64,000 bases of DNA from an uncultured Eubacteriales bacterium (GTDB lineage: Bacteria > Bacillota > Clostridia > Christensenellales > Borkfalkiaceae), in contig CAJLRM010000002.1 in the NCBI GenBank assembly GCA_905209085.1, positions 248,001 to 312,000 of the forward strand, given 5' to 3'. Of this stretch, positions 55,594 through 64,000 are shown one piece after another (positions within the stretch are counted from its first letter, which is position 1; each line of letters opens with the position of its first letter). The translations under genes were made by a program, and so were the position numbers. Below the pieces are notes generated by a model. It ran no database searches, was not told the DNA's origin, and saw nothing but the letters and a program-made list of their open reading frames with translations.

Positions 55594-58113
55594 ATGAAAA
55601 ACGAAAACAAAAACAAAGATAAAACGCTCGGGAAAAAAATAAGAACGGCGTTTTTTTGTTGGGCGCTGTTGCCCGTATGCGCCCTGACGCTGATCGCTTC
55701 CTCAGTGGCTTGGTTTTCAAAGCCCAAAGTGGAAACAAAATTCAACGCTTCTATCGTAAAATCCTATTTTGACGCGGATTCCGTCATCAAGTCTAATTCG
55801 GACGGCACTCCCAATCTGAAAGATAGCATTTTCATCATCACCAAACCCGTCCATTTCTATAATTTGGCGTATTTGATAGATAACGGGATTTTTACCGAAA
55901 AAACCACCTTTCAATTGGGAAAACCGTGGACTCGGGAAAGAGCGCTTACCTCTTCTTCCGATTCGATCGGCGTATCTTCCGATTCCTCCGATCCGACGAC
56001 CGCTGCGTATTACGTCTATCAAAACAACACTGACAACGAAGAACTCGACACCAATCTGACGAAAAAGCAGATCGACATGAGTTTATATACGTCTTACGGC
56101 GGCATTCCTCCGATCGGCGTAAGCACCGCAGATCCGAGTACGGAATTTTCTCATGCTTTTATGGGAAACGGAATCACCATTGCCAATTGTTCGGTGACGG
56201 ATCACGCCGTTTTGAACGGTGAAACGACGTATTTTCCCCACGTCGGATTGTTCGGAACGATAGCGGACGGCACCGACGTATCGAGTTTTAACGTACTCAA
56301 TCTCACTGTAAACGTGTCCGCGCAAAATCCCGGCGCGGCGTCTTCCGATTCGTCCGCCGATTCTGCCTCCGATTCTTCCCAAACTTCGGTGGATATGGGA
56401 CTGATGGTGGGCTATATCAATCAAAGCGCCGCAAAAACGGTCACTTTTGAGAAGTTAGGCGTGGCGAACGGCGTTCTTTCCGCGGAAACGACGGCGTATT
56501 CGGCGTATTCGCTTGTAGGAAACGGTACGCCGGAAGGATTGAACACCGCGGCGGGATATTTCGACGTGGAGATTGCCAGCGGAAATACGGGTGTCGTGAA
56601 CTTTACGGAAATGATTAACACGATGCGTAATCCGGATATAGAGGATACTGCCGCGAGTATAACTATCAACAATACTACAACTTCGTATCAATTGCTCGAT
56701 AAAAGTTACAAGGAAAATGTGTTTGATCCCTATGTTTTGAAAGACTCTAACGGAACGCCTGTTATAGCGAAGGTGGGTGCGGGCGGCGACAGAGGCGTAT
56801 GTTTTAAAGGACAGCAAGTGATCAAGGGAACCAAACAGAATGGTTTAGGGGTATTTACGTTAGTAACGAAAAATGTAGCAAACGAAGGAGATAATTGGGT
56901 AAATCAGCTCGAGGACTTTCGTGTGCGAGGTTTTAACGGTACAGCCGCTCCCACTTATAATACCTTTTATTATTTAACGGGAGAATATCAGGATCCCGAG
57001 GGGGATGATTATATAAGCGGTAAAATACAAGAAAAATGGAAGCCGACATGGGACGCTATCCCCGGTGGGTACTCCTCAACCACAGAAGTCGCGGGAAAAA
57101 ATAATTTACAAACAAATTGTTATTTATATAAAGCTACTTTTGACACCTCTACGGGACAATATTTTACCTCTGAGTATTTCAATGCGCAAAATAAAGCGGA
57201 AGGAACCGAGAATTATGCGGCTTACAAATATTTTCAGGATTCTCTTGTCGATACGCTGATCTATTCGGGCGGACTTCCGATTGATAAGACGAGCAAGGAT
57301 TTTGGGATCACGGCGAAATATGAGGCTTTATCGGGAGATAATAAGGGAACAATAGAAAATGTGGAGAAAATACGATTTTTTTTCCAAATAGGCAATTATA
57401 ATATTAACGCTAGCAAGGCGACTTTTAAAAATAATAGAATTGAAGATCCAGACGGAAATAAATATGCAGACAACAGTATTCATTTTACGTTATATGAAGC
57501 TGCTAACGTTACGCTTTATCTTACTTCCATAAGTACAGGTACAACAAGTCATGCCTATCTGGGGATATATGACGCCGATCAGGTGAATGAGCATTTAGAT
57601 GATCAGACTTACAATGTAAATCCCCTTAGATGTCCTAATTACGCCATTTGCTTGCCTGGAAGCGGTCAAACGCCTAATTGCTATAATGAGGACGGAAGTA
57701 AGGGGACGATGGCAAGCGGAGGAATCGTAGCGCATACTTTTAAAATGGAAGCGGGAAACTATTTTATTGCTTCAGCCGATAGATCTCTTGCCGTCTGTGC
57801 GATAGAGGTGCAGGGACAGCAGGACGGGAACGCGGGGAATATCGGCTCCAAGGGCTTCTCGATCGACTTTATCGGCAATGATGAAACGGGCACTTTGGTG
57901 GGAAGCGAGGGGTACGTCTGGTCGCAGACGGCATTTGTGATTCAACAGAGCACGGAAGCGTGGATCGTTTTGACTGTGCGTTTTGAACGCATAAAGAGCA
58001 CCTCGGCGGACGGAATCGCCACAGATACCGTATACGCGCGTGTCGCTGCGGGCGGAGATAAGACGTACATAAAGCCCGTAGGCGCTTACGGCTCCGTCGA
58101 AGAATTGCCTTAA
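55594..58113 (+). CDS. large surface protein with AWFS-type signal sequence
   Basis: The protein has 839 residues. The N-terminus has a charged segment, a hydrophobic helix (ALLPVCALTLIASSVAWFSK) and the AWFS motif, which resembles signal sequences of TasA/CalY-like proteins handled by SipW-type peptidases. The mature part is Ser/Thr/Asn-rich, with a Ser-Asp-rich linker (residues ~245-270) and no repeat or catalytic motif I recognise. There is no LPxTG anchor. The second half is more AT-rich than the first. A neighbour with a similar signal follows, suggesting an extracellular fibre or matrix operon; this is inference. Confidence 0.65.
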   Translation: MKNENKNKDKTLGKKIRTAFFCWALLPVCALTLIASSVAWFSKPKVETKFNASIVKSYFDADSVIKSNSDGTPNLKDSIFIITKPVHFYNLAYLIDNGIFTEKTTFQLGKPWTRERALTSSSDSIGVSSDSSDPTTAAYYVYQNNTDNEELDTNLTKKQIDMSLYTSYGGIPPIGVSTADPSTEFSHAFMGNGITIANCSVTDHAVLNGETTYFPHVGLFGTIADGTDVSSFNVLNLTVNVSAQNPGAASSDSSADSASDSSQTSVDMGLMVGYINQSAAKTVTFEKLGVANGVLSAETTAYSAYSLVGNGTPEGLNTAAGYFDVEIASGNTGVVNFTEMINTMRNPDIEDTAASITINNTTTSYQLLDKSYKENVFDPYVLKDSNGTPVIAKVGAGGDRGVCFKGQQVIKGTKQNGLGVFTLVTKNVANEGDNWVNQLEDFRVRGFNGTAAPTYNTFYYLTGEYQDPEGDDYISGKIQEKWKPTWDAIPGGYSSTTEVAGKNNLQTNCYLYKATFDTSTGQYFTSEYFNAQNKAEGTENYAAYKYFQDSLVDTLIYSGGLPIDKTSKDFGITAKYEALSGDNKGTIENVEKIRFFFQIGNYNINASKATFKNNRIEDPDGNKYADNSIHFTLYEAANVTLYLTSISTGTTSHAYLGIYDADQVNEHLDDQTYNVNPLRCPNYAICLPGSGQTPNCYNEDGSKGTMASGGIVAHTFKMEAGNYFIASADRSLAVCAIEVQGQQDGNAGNIGSKGFSIDFIGNDETGTLVGSEGYVWSQTAFVIQQSTEAWIVLTVRFERIKSTSADGIATDTVYARVAAGGDKTYIKPVGAYGSVEELP

Positions 58114-58218
58114 AGCGACGGGCGCGCCTTTCACCGGTTTTTAATAGGAAAAGCCGGAAAGAGCTTTCTTCCAAGCGATCCGTCCCGATAAGAAATAAGA
58201 AAAAAGAGAGAAAAGCAT

Positions 58219-58818
58219 ATGGCAAAAAAAGAGATAAAAAAAATTCTGCCGAGGGTCATCGTTTCGGGCGCTCTTTTCTTGCTTAGCATCGTTTTGCTGA
58301 TCGGGCAGGGGCTGGCCTGGTTTTCTACTCCCCGCGCGAGCGCGACGATGGGCAATATCGACGTGGCGGGATTCGGAATCAAGGATATTGCCTGCTCTTT
58401 TTACCGCTACGACGGCTTGCGCTACGATTTGGGCGACGGCGTTTACGACGACACGGACAAGGAATTGTCCGAAGCCTTTGAAATGCCCGAATATGATACC
58501 ATTATCACGGAAAAGAACGCCTACAACAACGTCATCATGAAAGTGAGCCTTTCCCTCGATACGGCGGGAGAAAAACTTTTTACCGTGGACGCGCAGGCTC
58601 TTTCGGGAGATACTTTCGGCAAGACCGTTCAAACGGGAAACACGACGAGCGGATACCTGTCAGACGTGGCCAAAATCAGCTTGCTGAAAAGCTTTGAGCC
58701 CGCCGCCTCCGTCACGACAAACGAGGAAATGTATCGGGCGGCGACTGCCGCGTTCTCCGCCGCGGGTGCCGACGTGGCCGAAAAGAAATTCGTTGTTTTG
58801 GGACCCGGGGGGGGGTGA
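58219..58818 (+). CDS. surface protein with AWFS-type signal, frame interrupted at a G9 tract
   Basis: The first part has 199 residues: a signal helix (LFLLSIVLLIGQGLAWFS), then a beta-rich domain with VDVAGFGIKDIACSFY-like strands. It ends in GPGGG at a run of nine G's (58807-58815), directly followed by TGA. With ten G's the frame continues through 59075, giving about 285 residues. The signal is like that of the 55594 protein, a small pilin- or TasA-like subunit in context. It is either phase-variable, mutated or a sequencing error. Confidence 0.65.
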   Translation: MAKKEIKKILPRVIVSGALFLLSIVLLIGQGLAWFSTPRASATMGNIDVAGFGIKDIACSFYRYDGLRYDLGDGVYDDTDKELSEAFEMPEYDTIITEKNAYNNVIMKVSLSLDTAGEKLFTVDAQALSGDTFGKTVQTGNTTSGYLSDVAKISLLKSFEPAASVTTNEEMYRAATAAFSAAGADVAEKKFVVLGPGGG

Positions 58819-59075
58819 CATTTTTGGATAAAACGGCCTCGGTTTCGTTCGGCGAATCGGCTACGACCGTTTCGGAAACGGAAATCGTGCTTTGGTTCAA
58901 CATCGAATACGAGGAAAGCCTCGTAAAGGAGCTTTGCGCGAAAATCGGCGTGAATTACGGCGACGTGACGACCGTAACGGAAGGCTCGACGATCCCCCTG
59001 TTTGCAGATCTCAAATTTTCCTTTTCCGTCAGGGAAGCGGGCGCGCAATCGACGGAGAGCGTTTCTGCGGCGTGA
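58815..59075 (+). pseudogene. C-terminal part of the 58219 protein, out of frame
   Basis: The continuation VTFLDKTASVSFGES, then ETEIVLWFNIEYEESLVKEL, has the composition of the preceding surface protein and no ribosome site of its own. It is joined to it by adding one G in the G9 tract. It ends at TGA 59073-59075. Confidence 0.65.
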
Positions 59076-59225
59076 CGACCGCCGTTTTCAAAGAGGGGAA
59101 ACGCCGATGATTTTCCGTTTTGGAAAAAGGGGCAGGAAAACAAAAACGGAAGGGGCGCTTTTTGGCGCTTTCAGGAGAAACGGGTGACAGAAAGGGGATT
59201 TTTGTACGGGAGCGGGGAAGAATAC

Positions 59226-59255
59226 TTGACAAAAAAGAAAAAAATATTGTATAAT
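59226..59255 (+). promoter_or_regulatory. promoter of the DegV/FakB gene
   Basis: TTGACA 59226-59231, 18 bp, TATAAT 59250-59255. The ~125-base leader holds a repeated TTATAAAAATRCRGATAAA-like segment at ~59285 and ~59335. Confidence 0.82.
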
Positions 59256-59387
59256 AAATCATTGTAAAGCGGGATTAAGAGCTTATAAAAATGCGGATAA
59301 ACAAGGATACCTTGGCAAAGAGAAGTTGAAAGTTATAAAAATACAGATAAAAAATTACACTTTTGGGAAAGGAGAGAAATAGATAGT

Positions 59388-60263
59388 ATGAATAAAAGGC
59401 TTTTTGAGATCGTCACAGATTCTTCCACCGACCTGCCCGAGTCGTATTTTCTCGAACATAACGTGGAATGCGTGCATCTCGGCTTCCTGATGGAAAACGT
59501 CAATTACGAGGGCGAAGACGGCAAAAAAATCACTGAAAAAGAATTTTACGCGAAGCTGCGTTCCGGTTCTATGCCCACCACTTATCAGGTGACCGCGGAA
59601 GCCGCAAAGCCGCACTTTGAAAAATTCCTCAAAGAGGGAAAAGACGTGCTCGTCATCGCGTTTTCTTCCGGACTTTCGGGTACGGAAGGGAGCTATCGCA
59701 TTGCCGCAAAAGAGCTCAAAGAAATCTATCCCGACAGAAAAGTGGTCGTGGTTGATTCCCTCTGCGCCTCTATGGGCGAAGGTCTGTTTGTCGATTACGT
59801 CGTCAGAAAAGCGGATTCGGGGGCTTCTTTGGAAGAAACTGCCGAATACGCCGAAAAGCTCAAACTGCATATGTGCCACTATTTCACGGTGGATAATCTT
59901 TTCCATTTGAAGCGCGGCGGCCGCGTATCCACGGCGACGGCGGTGGTCGGCTCGGTGCTGAATATCAAACCCATTCTTCATGTGGACGACGCGGGACATT
60001 TAGTTCCCGTTTCCAAATCCATGGGCAGGAAAAAATCGGTGCAGGCGCTCGTCAAATATATGGAACAGTTGCAGACGCTGGAAGAGGGGGATCCTATTTT
60101 CATCAGTCACGGGGATTGCCTCCAAGACGTCGAATACCTTATCCGACTGATCCATGAGAAATTCCCCGGACACGAGATCACCGTAAATTATATCGGCCCC
60201 GTCATCGGCGCTCACTCGGGCGCAGGGACGCTGGCGCTCTTTTTCAAAGGAAAACACAGATAA
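59388..60263 (+). CDS. DegV-family fatty acid-binding protein (FakB-like)
   Basis: This 291-residue protein binds a fatty acid and presents it to FakA, feeding exogenous fatty acids into phospholipids. It has EIVTDSSTDLPESYF at the start, the TSxPT-like MPTTYQVT, FSSGLSGTEGSYR, the GGR loop (LKRGGRVST), and ISHGDCLQDVEYL near the end. The ribosome site is AAAGGAGAG. FakA is encoded at 40165 in the same window, but not in the same operon. DegV proteins are usually multiple per genome, so the ligand is open. Confidence 0.92.
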   Translation: MNKRLFEIVTDSSTDLPESYFLEHNVECVHLGFLMENVNYEGEDGKKITEKEFYAKLRSGSMPTTYQVTAEAAKPHFEKFLKEGKDVLVIAFSSGLSGTEGSYRIAAKELKEIYPDRKVVVVDSLCASMGEGLFVDYVVRKADSGASLEETAEYAEKLKLHMCHYFTVDNLFHLKRGGRVSTATAVVGSVLNIKPILHVDDAGHLVPVSKSMGRKKSVQALVKYMEQLQTLEEGDPIFISHGDCLQDVEYLIRLIHEKFPGHEITVNYIGPVIGAHSGAGTLALFFKGKHR

Positions 60264-60300
60264 AAAAAGCCCGCCGCAAATCTCGCGGCGGGTAAAATTT
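60264..60300. terminator. terminator between degV-like and ktrA genes
   Basis: CCCGCCGC and GCGGCGGG form an 8-bp stem. On the minus strand it is followed by seven T's, so it is best for the ktrA transcript, and weaker for the plus strand. Confidence 0.75.
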
Positions 60301-60337
60301 TTAAAGGGAAAAAGGAGGAGAAAATACCTTCTAAAAG

Positions 60338-60994
60338 TTATTTTCTCTTTTTATTGGTGAAGGCGAGGATTTTTTCGGTGTTTCCGAAAATCACCATATG
60401 ATCGCCGTCGTCGAAGACATACTCCGCGTCGGGGGAAGTGACGATCTTCCTTCCCTTTTTGATGGTGAGGATATTGATGCCGTACTTTCTGCGCGGGTTG
60501 ACGTCTACAATTTTCTTTCTGTACCATTCCGTGGGCACTGCGATTTCGAAGATCGAATATTCCGCGTCCAGCTCGATATAGTCGAATACTTTTGCGGAAT
60601 TGAGCTTCACCGCCAATTTTTCCGCGATATCGTGGTCGGGATACACCACTTCGTCCGCGCCGTTGCGGAGAAGGAATTTGCGCTGGATTTCCGTGGTCGC
60701 TTTGGATACTACGTATCTGGCGCCGAGGTCTTTGAGAATGGAGGTGATTTCGAGAGAGGACTGAAAATCATCTCCGATCGCCACCACGCAGACGTCGAAA
60801 GAGGGAATATCCATCGTGCGCAAATTGTTTTCGTTCATGCAATTGGCGATCAGCGCATTCGTATATTTGGGCGCGAGCGTATTGACGATGTCCTCGTTTT
60901 TGTCCACGATCATCACTTCGTCGCCCATATTGAGCAATCTTTCTCCGAGCGTCTGCCCGAATTTTCCCATACCGATGAGTAAAACGGATTTCAT
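60338..60994 (-). CDS. ktrA: potassium channel regulatory subunit KtrA/TrkA (RCK)
   Basis: This 218-residue cytosolic ring subunit gates the KtrB channel with NAD(H)/ATP. The RCK_N Rossmann motif LIGMGKFGQTLGERL, acidic strand end MIVDKNED, and VVAIGDDFQSSLE are clear. RCK_C domain follows (VPTEWYRKKIVDVNPRRKYG). The start at 60994 (CAAGGAG upstream) is preferred to the longer frame. It lies downstream of ktrB on the same strand. Confidence 0.92.
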   Translation of the reverse strand: MKSVLLIGMGKFGQTLGERLLNMGDEVMIVDKNEDIVNTLAPKYTNALIANCMNENNLRTMDIPSFDVCVVAIGDDFQSSLEITSILKDLGARYVVSKATTEIQRKFLLRNGADEVVYPDHDIAEKLAVKLNSAKVFDYIELDAEYSIFEIAVPTEWYRKKIVDVNPRRKYGINILTIKKGRKIVTSPDAEYVFDDGDHMVIFGNTEKILAFTNKKRK

Positions 60995-61194
60995 AATATC
61001 TCCTTGACGACCCGTTTTTGAAAGGGTCAAAAATATTCAAAGTCAACGCAAGGGCTTAACTTGCCCTCGATTCGTTTCTCTTGGACGGAAACGTTGCGCG
61101 GAACGGACGAATGCGTTTTTTGTGTCCCTTTCCGCCCTTTCCTAATCCGCGCATCGTTTTTGCCGCAGAATATAGAATAAAAAATGTTTGGCGA

Positions 61195-62559
61195 TCAGCC
61201 GATCAGCAGAGTATCGAGCGGCTTTTTCACTTCCGAAGAGGTGCGGCTTTCTCCAAGCGCCAGCGCCAGAGTCAGGATTCCCACTCTGCCTGCGTACATT
61301 AGCAGCATGATGATCAATTTTGACGCCGTGGAGAGCACGGGGGTCAGGGACAGACTCAGGCCCACCGTCCCCAGCGCCGATACCGTTTCGAAAAGCACTT
61401 GTCGGAAAGAGGCGATGGGGTCTGGCTCGATGGCGCAGATAAGGAGGGTCGCGGTCATGACGAGGATCAGACAGGACACGAAGATGGCGAGCGCCTGATT
61501 GACGAGGGAATATTCCACGCGCTTTTTGCCGATGGTGATGTCTTTGCGGCCGCGGAATACCGCGATCATCCCCATCAAGATCACCGCCATGGTGCTGATC
61601 TTGATGCCGCCCGCCGTCGAGCCGGAGCTGCCGCCTATGAACATGAGCATAATCGTCAAAAGATAGCCGCTGTCCGAGAGGGAATTTAGGTCGATGGTAT
61701 TAAATCCCGCTGTGCGGGGAGTAGTAGCGTTAAAGAAAGACACCAGCCATTTTTCTCCCATAGAGAAATCCGCATAAGTGGGATTGTTCCTTTCAAAGAA
61801 GAAAAAGAGCAGCGTGGAAAAGACCAGCATCAACGTATTTATCAGTACGATAATCTTTGTGTAAAGGCTGAACTTTTTTACGTTCCCCTTGCTGTCCACG
61901 ATATCCCCCCAGACGCAGAAACCGAGTCCGCCGATGATGATAAGACCGCAAAGGGTAAGAGATACGACGGGATCGGCGGCATAGCGGGTAAAGGAAACGA
62001 ATGTATCGCCGCCGAAGGTCCCGCCCATCAGATCGAATCCCGCGTTGCAAAAAGCGGAAACCGAATGCCACACGGCATAATAAATGCCCTTTGCCGCGCC
62101 GAAGTCGGGAATAAAGCGAATGGAAAGCAATATGGCTCCGCAGCCCTCGAAAATGCCCGTGCCGATAAAGATACGGCGGATAAGACGGCGTATGCCGCTG
62201 AGTTTCCATTCTCCCGCCGACTGCATGAAAGCCTTGCGTTCGTAAAGACCCATATTGCGTTTCAGCATTCCGAAAAGCACGGAAACGAAGGTCATAAAGC
62301 CGAGCCCGCCCGTCTGAATCAGGAGAATGATGACGACCTGCCCGAACAAACTCCAATGCGTATTGGTGTCGTAGGGGACGAGTCCCGTCACGCAGGTCGC
62401 CGAAGTAGACGTGAATAGGGCGTTTACGTAAGAAGTGGATTGGCCGTCCTTCGTCGCAAAGGGCAGCGTCAGCAAAAGGCTGCCCAAAAAGATGACGGCA
62501 AGATATCCCAGCGATAGGAACTGCCAGACGGTCATTTTTGTTTTTGATTTCAATTTCAT
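61195..62559 (-). CDS. ktrB: potassium uptake channel KtrB/TrkH
   Basis: This 454-residue membrane protein has four M1-P-M2 repeats and filter glycines in ATCVTG, FCNAG, PRTAG and LGTVG. The segment GGSSGSTAGGIKIST after the third pore region is typical of KtrB gates. The start at 62559 gives the family N-terminus MKLKSKTKMTVWQ. A consensus promoter lies 75 bases upstream. It is likely co-transcribed with ktrA across a 200-base gap that holds no gene. Confidence 0.94.
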   Translation of the reverse strand: MKLKSKTKMTVWQFLSLGYLAVIFLGSLLLTLPFATKDGQSTSYVNALFTSTSATCVTGLVPYDTNTHWSLFGQVVIILLIQTGGLGFMTFVSVLFGMLKRNMGLYERKAFMQSAGEWKLSGIRRLIRRIFIGTGIFEGCGAILLSIRFIPDFGAAKGIYYAVWHSVSAFCNAGFDLMGGTFGGDTFVSFTRYAADPVVSLTLCGLIIIGGLGFCVWGDIVDSKGNVKKFSLYTKIIVLINTLMLVFSTLLFFFFERNNPTYADFSMGEKWLVSFFNATTPRTAGFNTIDLNSLSDSGYLLTIMLMFIGGSSGSTAGGIKISTMAVILMGMIAVFRGRKDITIGKKRVEYSLVNQALAIFVSCLILVMTATLLICAIEPDPIASFRQVLFETVSALGTVGLSLSLTPVLSTASKLIIMLLMYAGRVGILTLALALGESRTSSEVKKPLDTLLIG

Positions 62560-62634
62560 ATAGATATCTCGAAAAGAGGGCGCTTGGGGCTTGAACGCCG
62601 GGAAGGGGAAGCGGACTCGGAAAATGTTAGGGGT

Positions 62635-62663
62635 ATTGTAGCACATTCCTTCGGCTTTGTCAA
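62635..62663 (-). promoter_or_regulatory. promoter of ktrB
   Basis: On the minus strand, TTGACA (62658-62663), 17 bp, TACAAT (62635-62640). Confidence 0.85.
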
Positions 62664-62724
62664 ACGCGTTTAAGCGACCTAAAAAAATAAAGAAGAAAAG
62701 CTTTGGGGAGGAACGAAAAAATTA

Positions 62725-62753
62725 TTGACAATCGGGATAAAAGGCGATATAAT
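62725..62753 (+). promoter_or_regulatory. consensus promoter upstream of tRNA-Ser
   Basis: TTGACA 62725-62730, 17 bp, TATAAT 62748-62753. It lies 280 bases before the tRNA with no gene between, so it may drive a tRNA precursor or a separate small RNA. Confidence 0.82.
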
Positions 62754-63033
62754 GAAAAAGGTTTCTTAAAGAAAAGATCGTGCGTCGGAAATTTTAGAGA
62801 AGCTTCAAATCGCTGCCGATATTTTTTAGAACGGAATTCTATAAAAATTAAAGTTTTTATAGAAGTGCGGCAAAGCGATCATAACGAGGCGGGCTTGAAA
62901 AGTAGGCGGCTTTGTCTTTGTTTTGTCTTTGTCGGAAAAGCCTTGATTTTGGCGAGGTTGACGGGGGGATGCAGGGCGAGGGAAGGATAGTTCGCAGTTT
63001 TTCCGCGATTGTATTTTAACGTAATAATTTTAT
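62754..63033. other. non-coding stretch with an 11-bp hairpin
   Basis: TTCTATAAAAA and TTTTTATAGAA (62838-62865) form a perfect stem with a 6-base loop, downstream of the 62725 promoter. It may be part of the tRNA precursor leader or a small RNA. No open frame has a ribosome site. Confidence 0.4.
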
Positions 63034-63119
63034 GCAGAGATGGTAGAGAGGTCGATTACGGCAGTCTTGAAAACTGTTGATGGCAACATCCGGGGGTTCG
63101 AATCCCTCTCTCTGCGCCA
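63034..63119 (+). tRNA. tRNA-Ser (anticodon UGA)
   Basis: Acceptor GCAGAGA pairs with TCTCTGC at 63109-63115; the discriminator is G and CCA is encoded (63117-63119). The anticodon loop CTTGAAA gives TGA at 63068-63070. A long variable arm (TGTTGATGGCAACA region) marks class II tRNA-Ser. The T-loop TTCGAAT is present. A terminator follows at once and an integrase relic lies just beyond. Confidence 0.95.
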
Positions 63120-63145
63120 AAACCCCGATTTTCGGGGCTTTTTTT
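63120..63145 (+). terminator. terminator of tRNA-Ser
   Basis: CCCCGA and TCGGGG with a short loop and seven T's. Confidence 0.85.
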
Positions 63146-63155
63146 GCGCCGTTTT

Positions 63156-63762
63156 TCAATCGTCGAACGCAAGCGCCGCTTCCATGGCTTCCGCGCTCGC
63201 AAGCTTGCTTGTATTGTCGATGTGGCTGTAAATGTCCGCCGTCGTGCTCATATCGGAATGCCCCAGCCAATCCTGAATCGTCTTCATCGGCACGTTGTGG
63301 GCGAGCAGAATGGACGCGCAGGAATGCCGCAGATCGTGAAAACGGATATTTTTCAAACCGTTGTGTCTAAGAATAAACTTGAAGTGCCGCGTGACGTACT
63401 GCGGCGTCAGGATCTCGCCCAAGGCATCCACGCAGACATAGTCGAGATACTTTTTGCTGTACGCTTTCCTCATCGTCCGCCGCATCTTTTCCTGCTGTGA
63501 TTTCTCGGCGAGCAGGACTTCCTGAATGTAGGGGATCAGGGGCATGGTGCGGTAGGACGATTTCGTTTTCATCACGTCGTAACCCTGACGTGAGTGCCGC
63601 CCGCTTTATTTTCGATGATCTTATGACGGATATAAATTTTCTTCTCCTCCCAATCGATCGCCGACCATTTTAAGCCGAGAAACCTGATAGTCCGTCGCCC
63701 GTGATCTCCCTTAAAGACAAGCCGAGGTCTTTGAAATAGGGGGCGATTCTCGATTCGAACAT
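63156..63762 (-). pseudogene. tyrosine-family integrase relic
   Basis: The intact 139-residue C-terminal piece (63156-63575) has KTKSSYRTMPL, the HxxR box in FHDLRHSCASILL and the QDWLGHSD...YSHI region with the tyrosine nucleophile. Upstream, in other frames, are LKWSAIDWEEKKIYIRHKI (~63608-63672) and ESRIAPYFKDLGLSLREITG (~63700-63756), pieces of the middle and N-terminal core-binding parts. The region between them is deleted and a frameshift or stop breaks the join near 63575. The gene's 3' end lies against the tRNA-Ser 3' end, the usual place for an att site of an integrative element or prophage. Confidence 0.75.
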
Positions 63763-64000
63763 TAAGAAAATAGTATCATAAAGCCCCTCACTTTTCATGC
63801 CGAAAAAATGATATACTGACTACCCTAAAAATGAAAATTCCACCCAATAAGATAAAAATATAACAAGCCTCTCACTTTTACAGCAAAAAGCGAGAGGCTT
63901 GTGCATTTTAATTTATTTTTTACGATGGCGTTTTCAGAAAAACAAAAGATCACTTATTAGAGATTATTTTTCATTCTCGGACAAGAGCGAAAGGTATTCC
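63763..64000. other. right-edge stretch, no gene
   Basis: AT-rich. It contains one hairpin (63863-63902). I see no coding region up to the window edge. Confidence 0.5.
63863..63902. terminator. hairpin, possible terminator
   Basis: ACAAGCCTCTC and GAGAGGCTTGT form an 11-bp perfect stem with an 18-base loop. The T-rich stretch after it is interrupted, so terminator function is only likely. Confidence 0.5.

Overview
This window is a gene-dense chromosomal segment of a Gram-positive, strictly anaerobic-looking Bacillota (class Clostridia). Support comes from canonical SigA-type promoters (TTGACA, 17 bp, TATAAT), strong AGGAGG ribosome sites, frequent ATG/GTG/TTG starts, a short-form HisG with HisZ, a superoxide reductase with a flavin reductase-rubredoxin, FakA/FakB, KtrAB-type potassium uptake, and a core cluster in the order of the Bacillus ylo region. 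A Christensenellales-like gut lineage is my best guess, but the sequence cannot prove it. Several apparent frameshifts suggest decaying genes or draft-assembly errors.

Layout. 0-14.4 kb: a cut-off AlkA-type glycosylase, a frameshifted hypothetical gene, a zinc-ribbon DUF2310-like protein, a GLUG-like lipoprotein, a BFD-like ferredoxin and a ferritin sharing a bidirectional terminator, a transcribed-looking 60-bp tandem repeat array, an Fpg/Nei-family glycosylase, an iron alcohol dehydrogenase, a double-HTH regulator with a distant partner gene, an EamA exporter behind an attenuator-like leader, a TIM-barrel epimerase, and a superoxide reductase plus flavin reductase-rubredoxin operon. 14.6-18.4 kb: an AT-richer island with a secreted caspase-like protease and two duplicated lipoproteins. 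18.4-25.1 kb: rpsU, a small hypothetical gene, pcrA, ligA and an AlkZ-related protein. 25.4-44.7 kb: the ylo-like housekeeping cluster (yicC, gmk, rpoZ, priA, def, fmt, rsmB, rlmN, rpe, thiN, rpmB, an Asp23 protein, fakA, recG). It is interrupted at 35.5-39.1 kb by a dipeptidase, a dead zinc-ribbon gene, a lipoprotein and a secreted papain-like protease. 44.9-53.8 kb: a divergent XRE pair, the operon hisZGDBHAF-IE, then a second XRE locus. 54-60 kb: minD and a small partner, two surface proteins with an AWFS-type signal (the second broken at a G9 tract), and DegV/FakB. 60.3-64 kb: ktrA and ktrB, tRNA-Ser(UGA), and the relic of a tyrosine integrase next to it.

The most interesting material is regulatory. 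Two unlinked XRE loci carry the same lambda-like control region: three palindromic operators, one inside the -35/-10 spacer of each divergent promoter and a third 26 bp further downstream. The half-sites differ (TCAC-N5-GTGA versus AGCT-N5-AGCT). The second locus faces a ~131-residue protein of unknown family. Its only visible paralogue in the window lies beside a third, double-HTH XRE regulator, and the TTCAAT-N2-ATTGAA palindrome appears at both ends of that locus. This looks like a recurring chromosomal module of paired HTH regulators plus one small effector of unknown function. A second theme is secreted cysteine proteases directly followed by lipoproteins, seen twice. One instance shows the scar of a tandem duplication that took the protease 3' end along with the lipoprotein.
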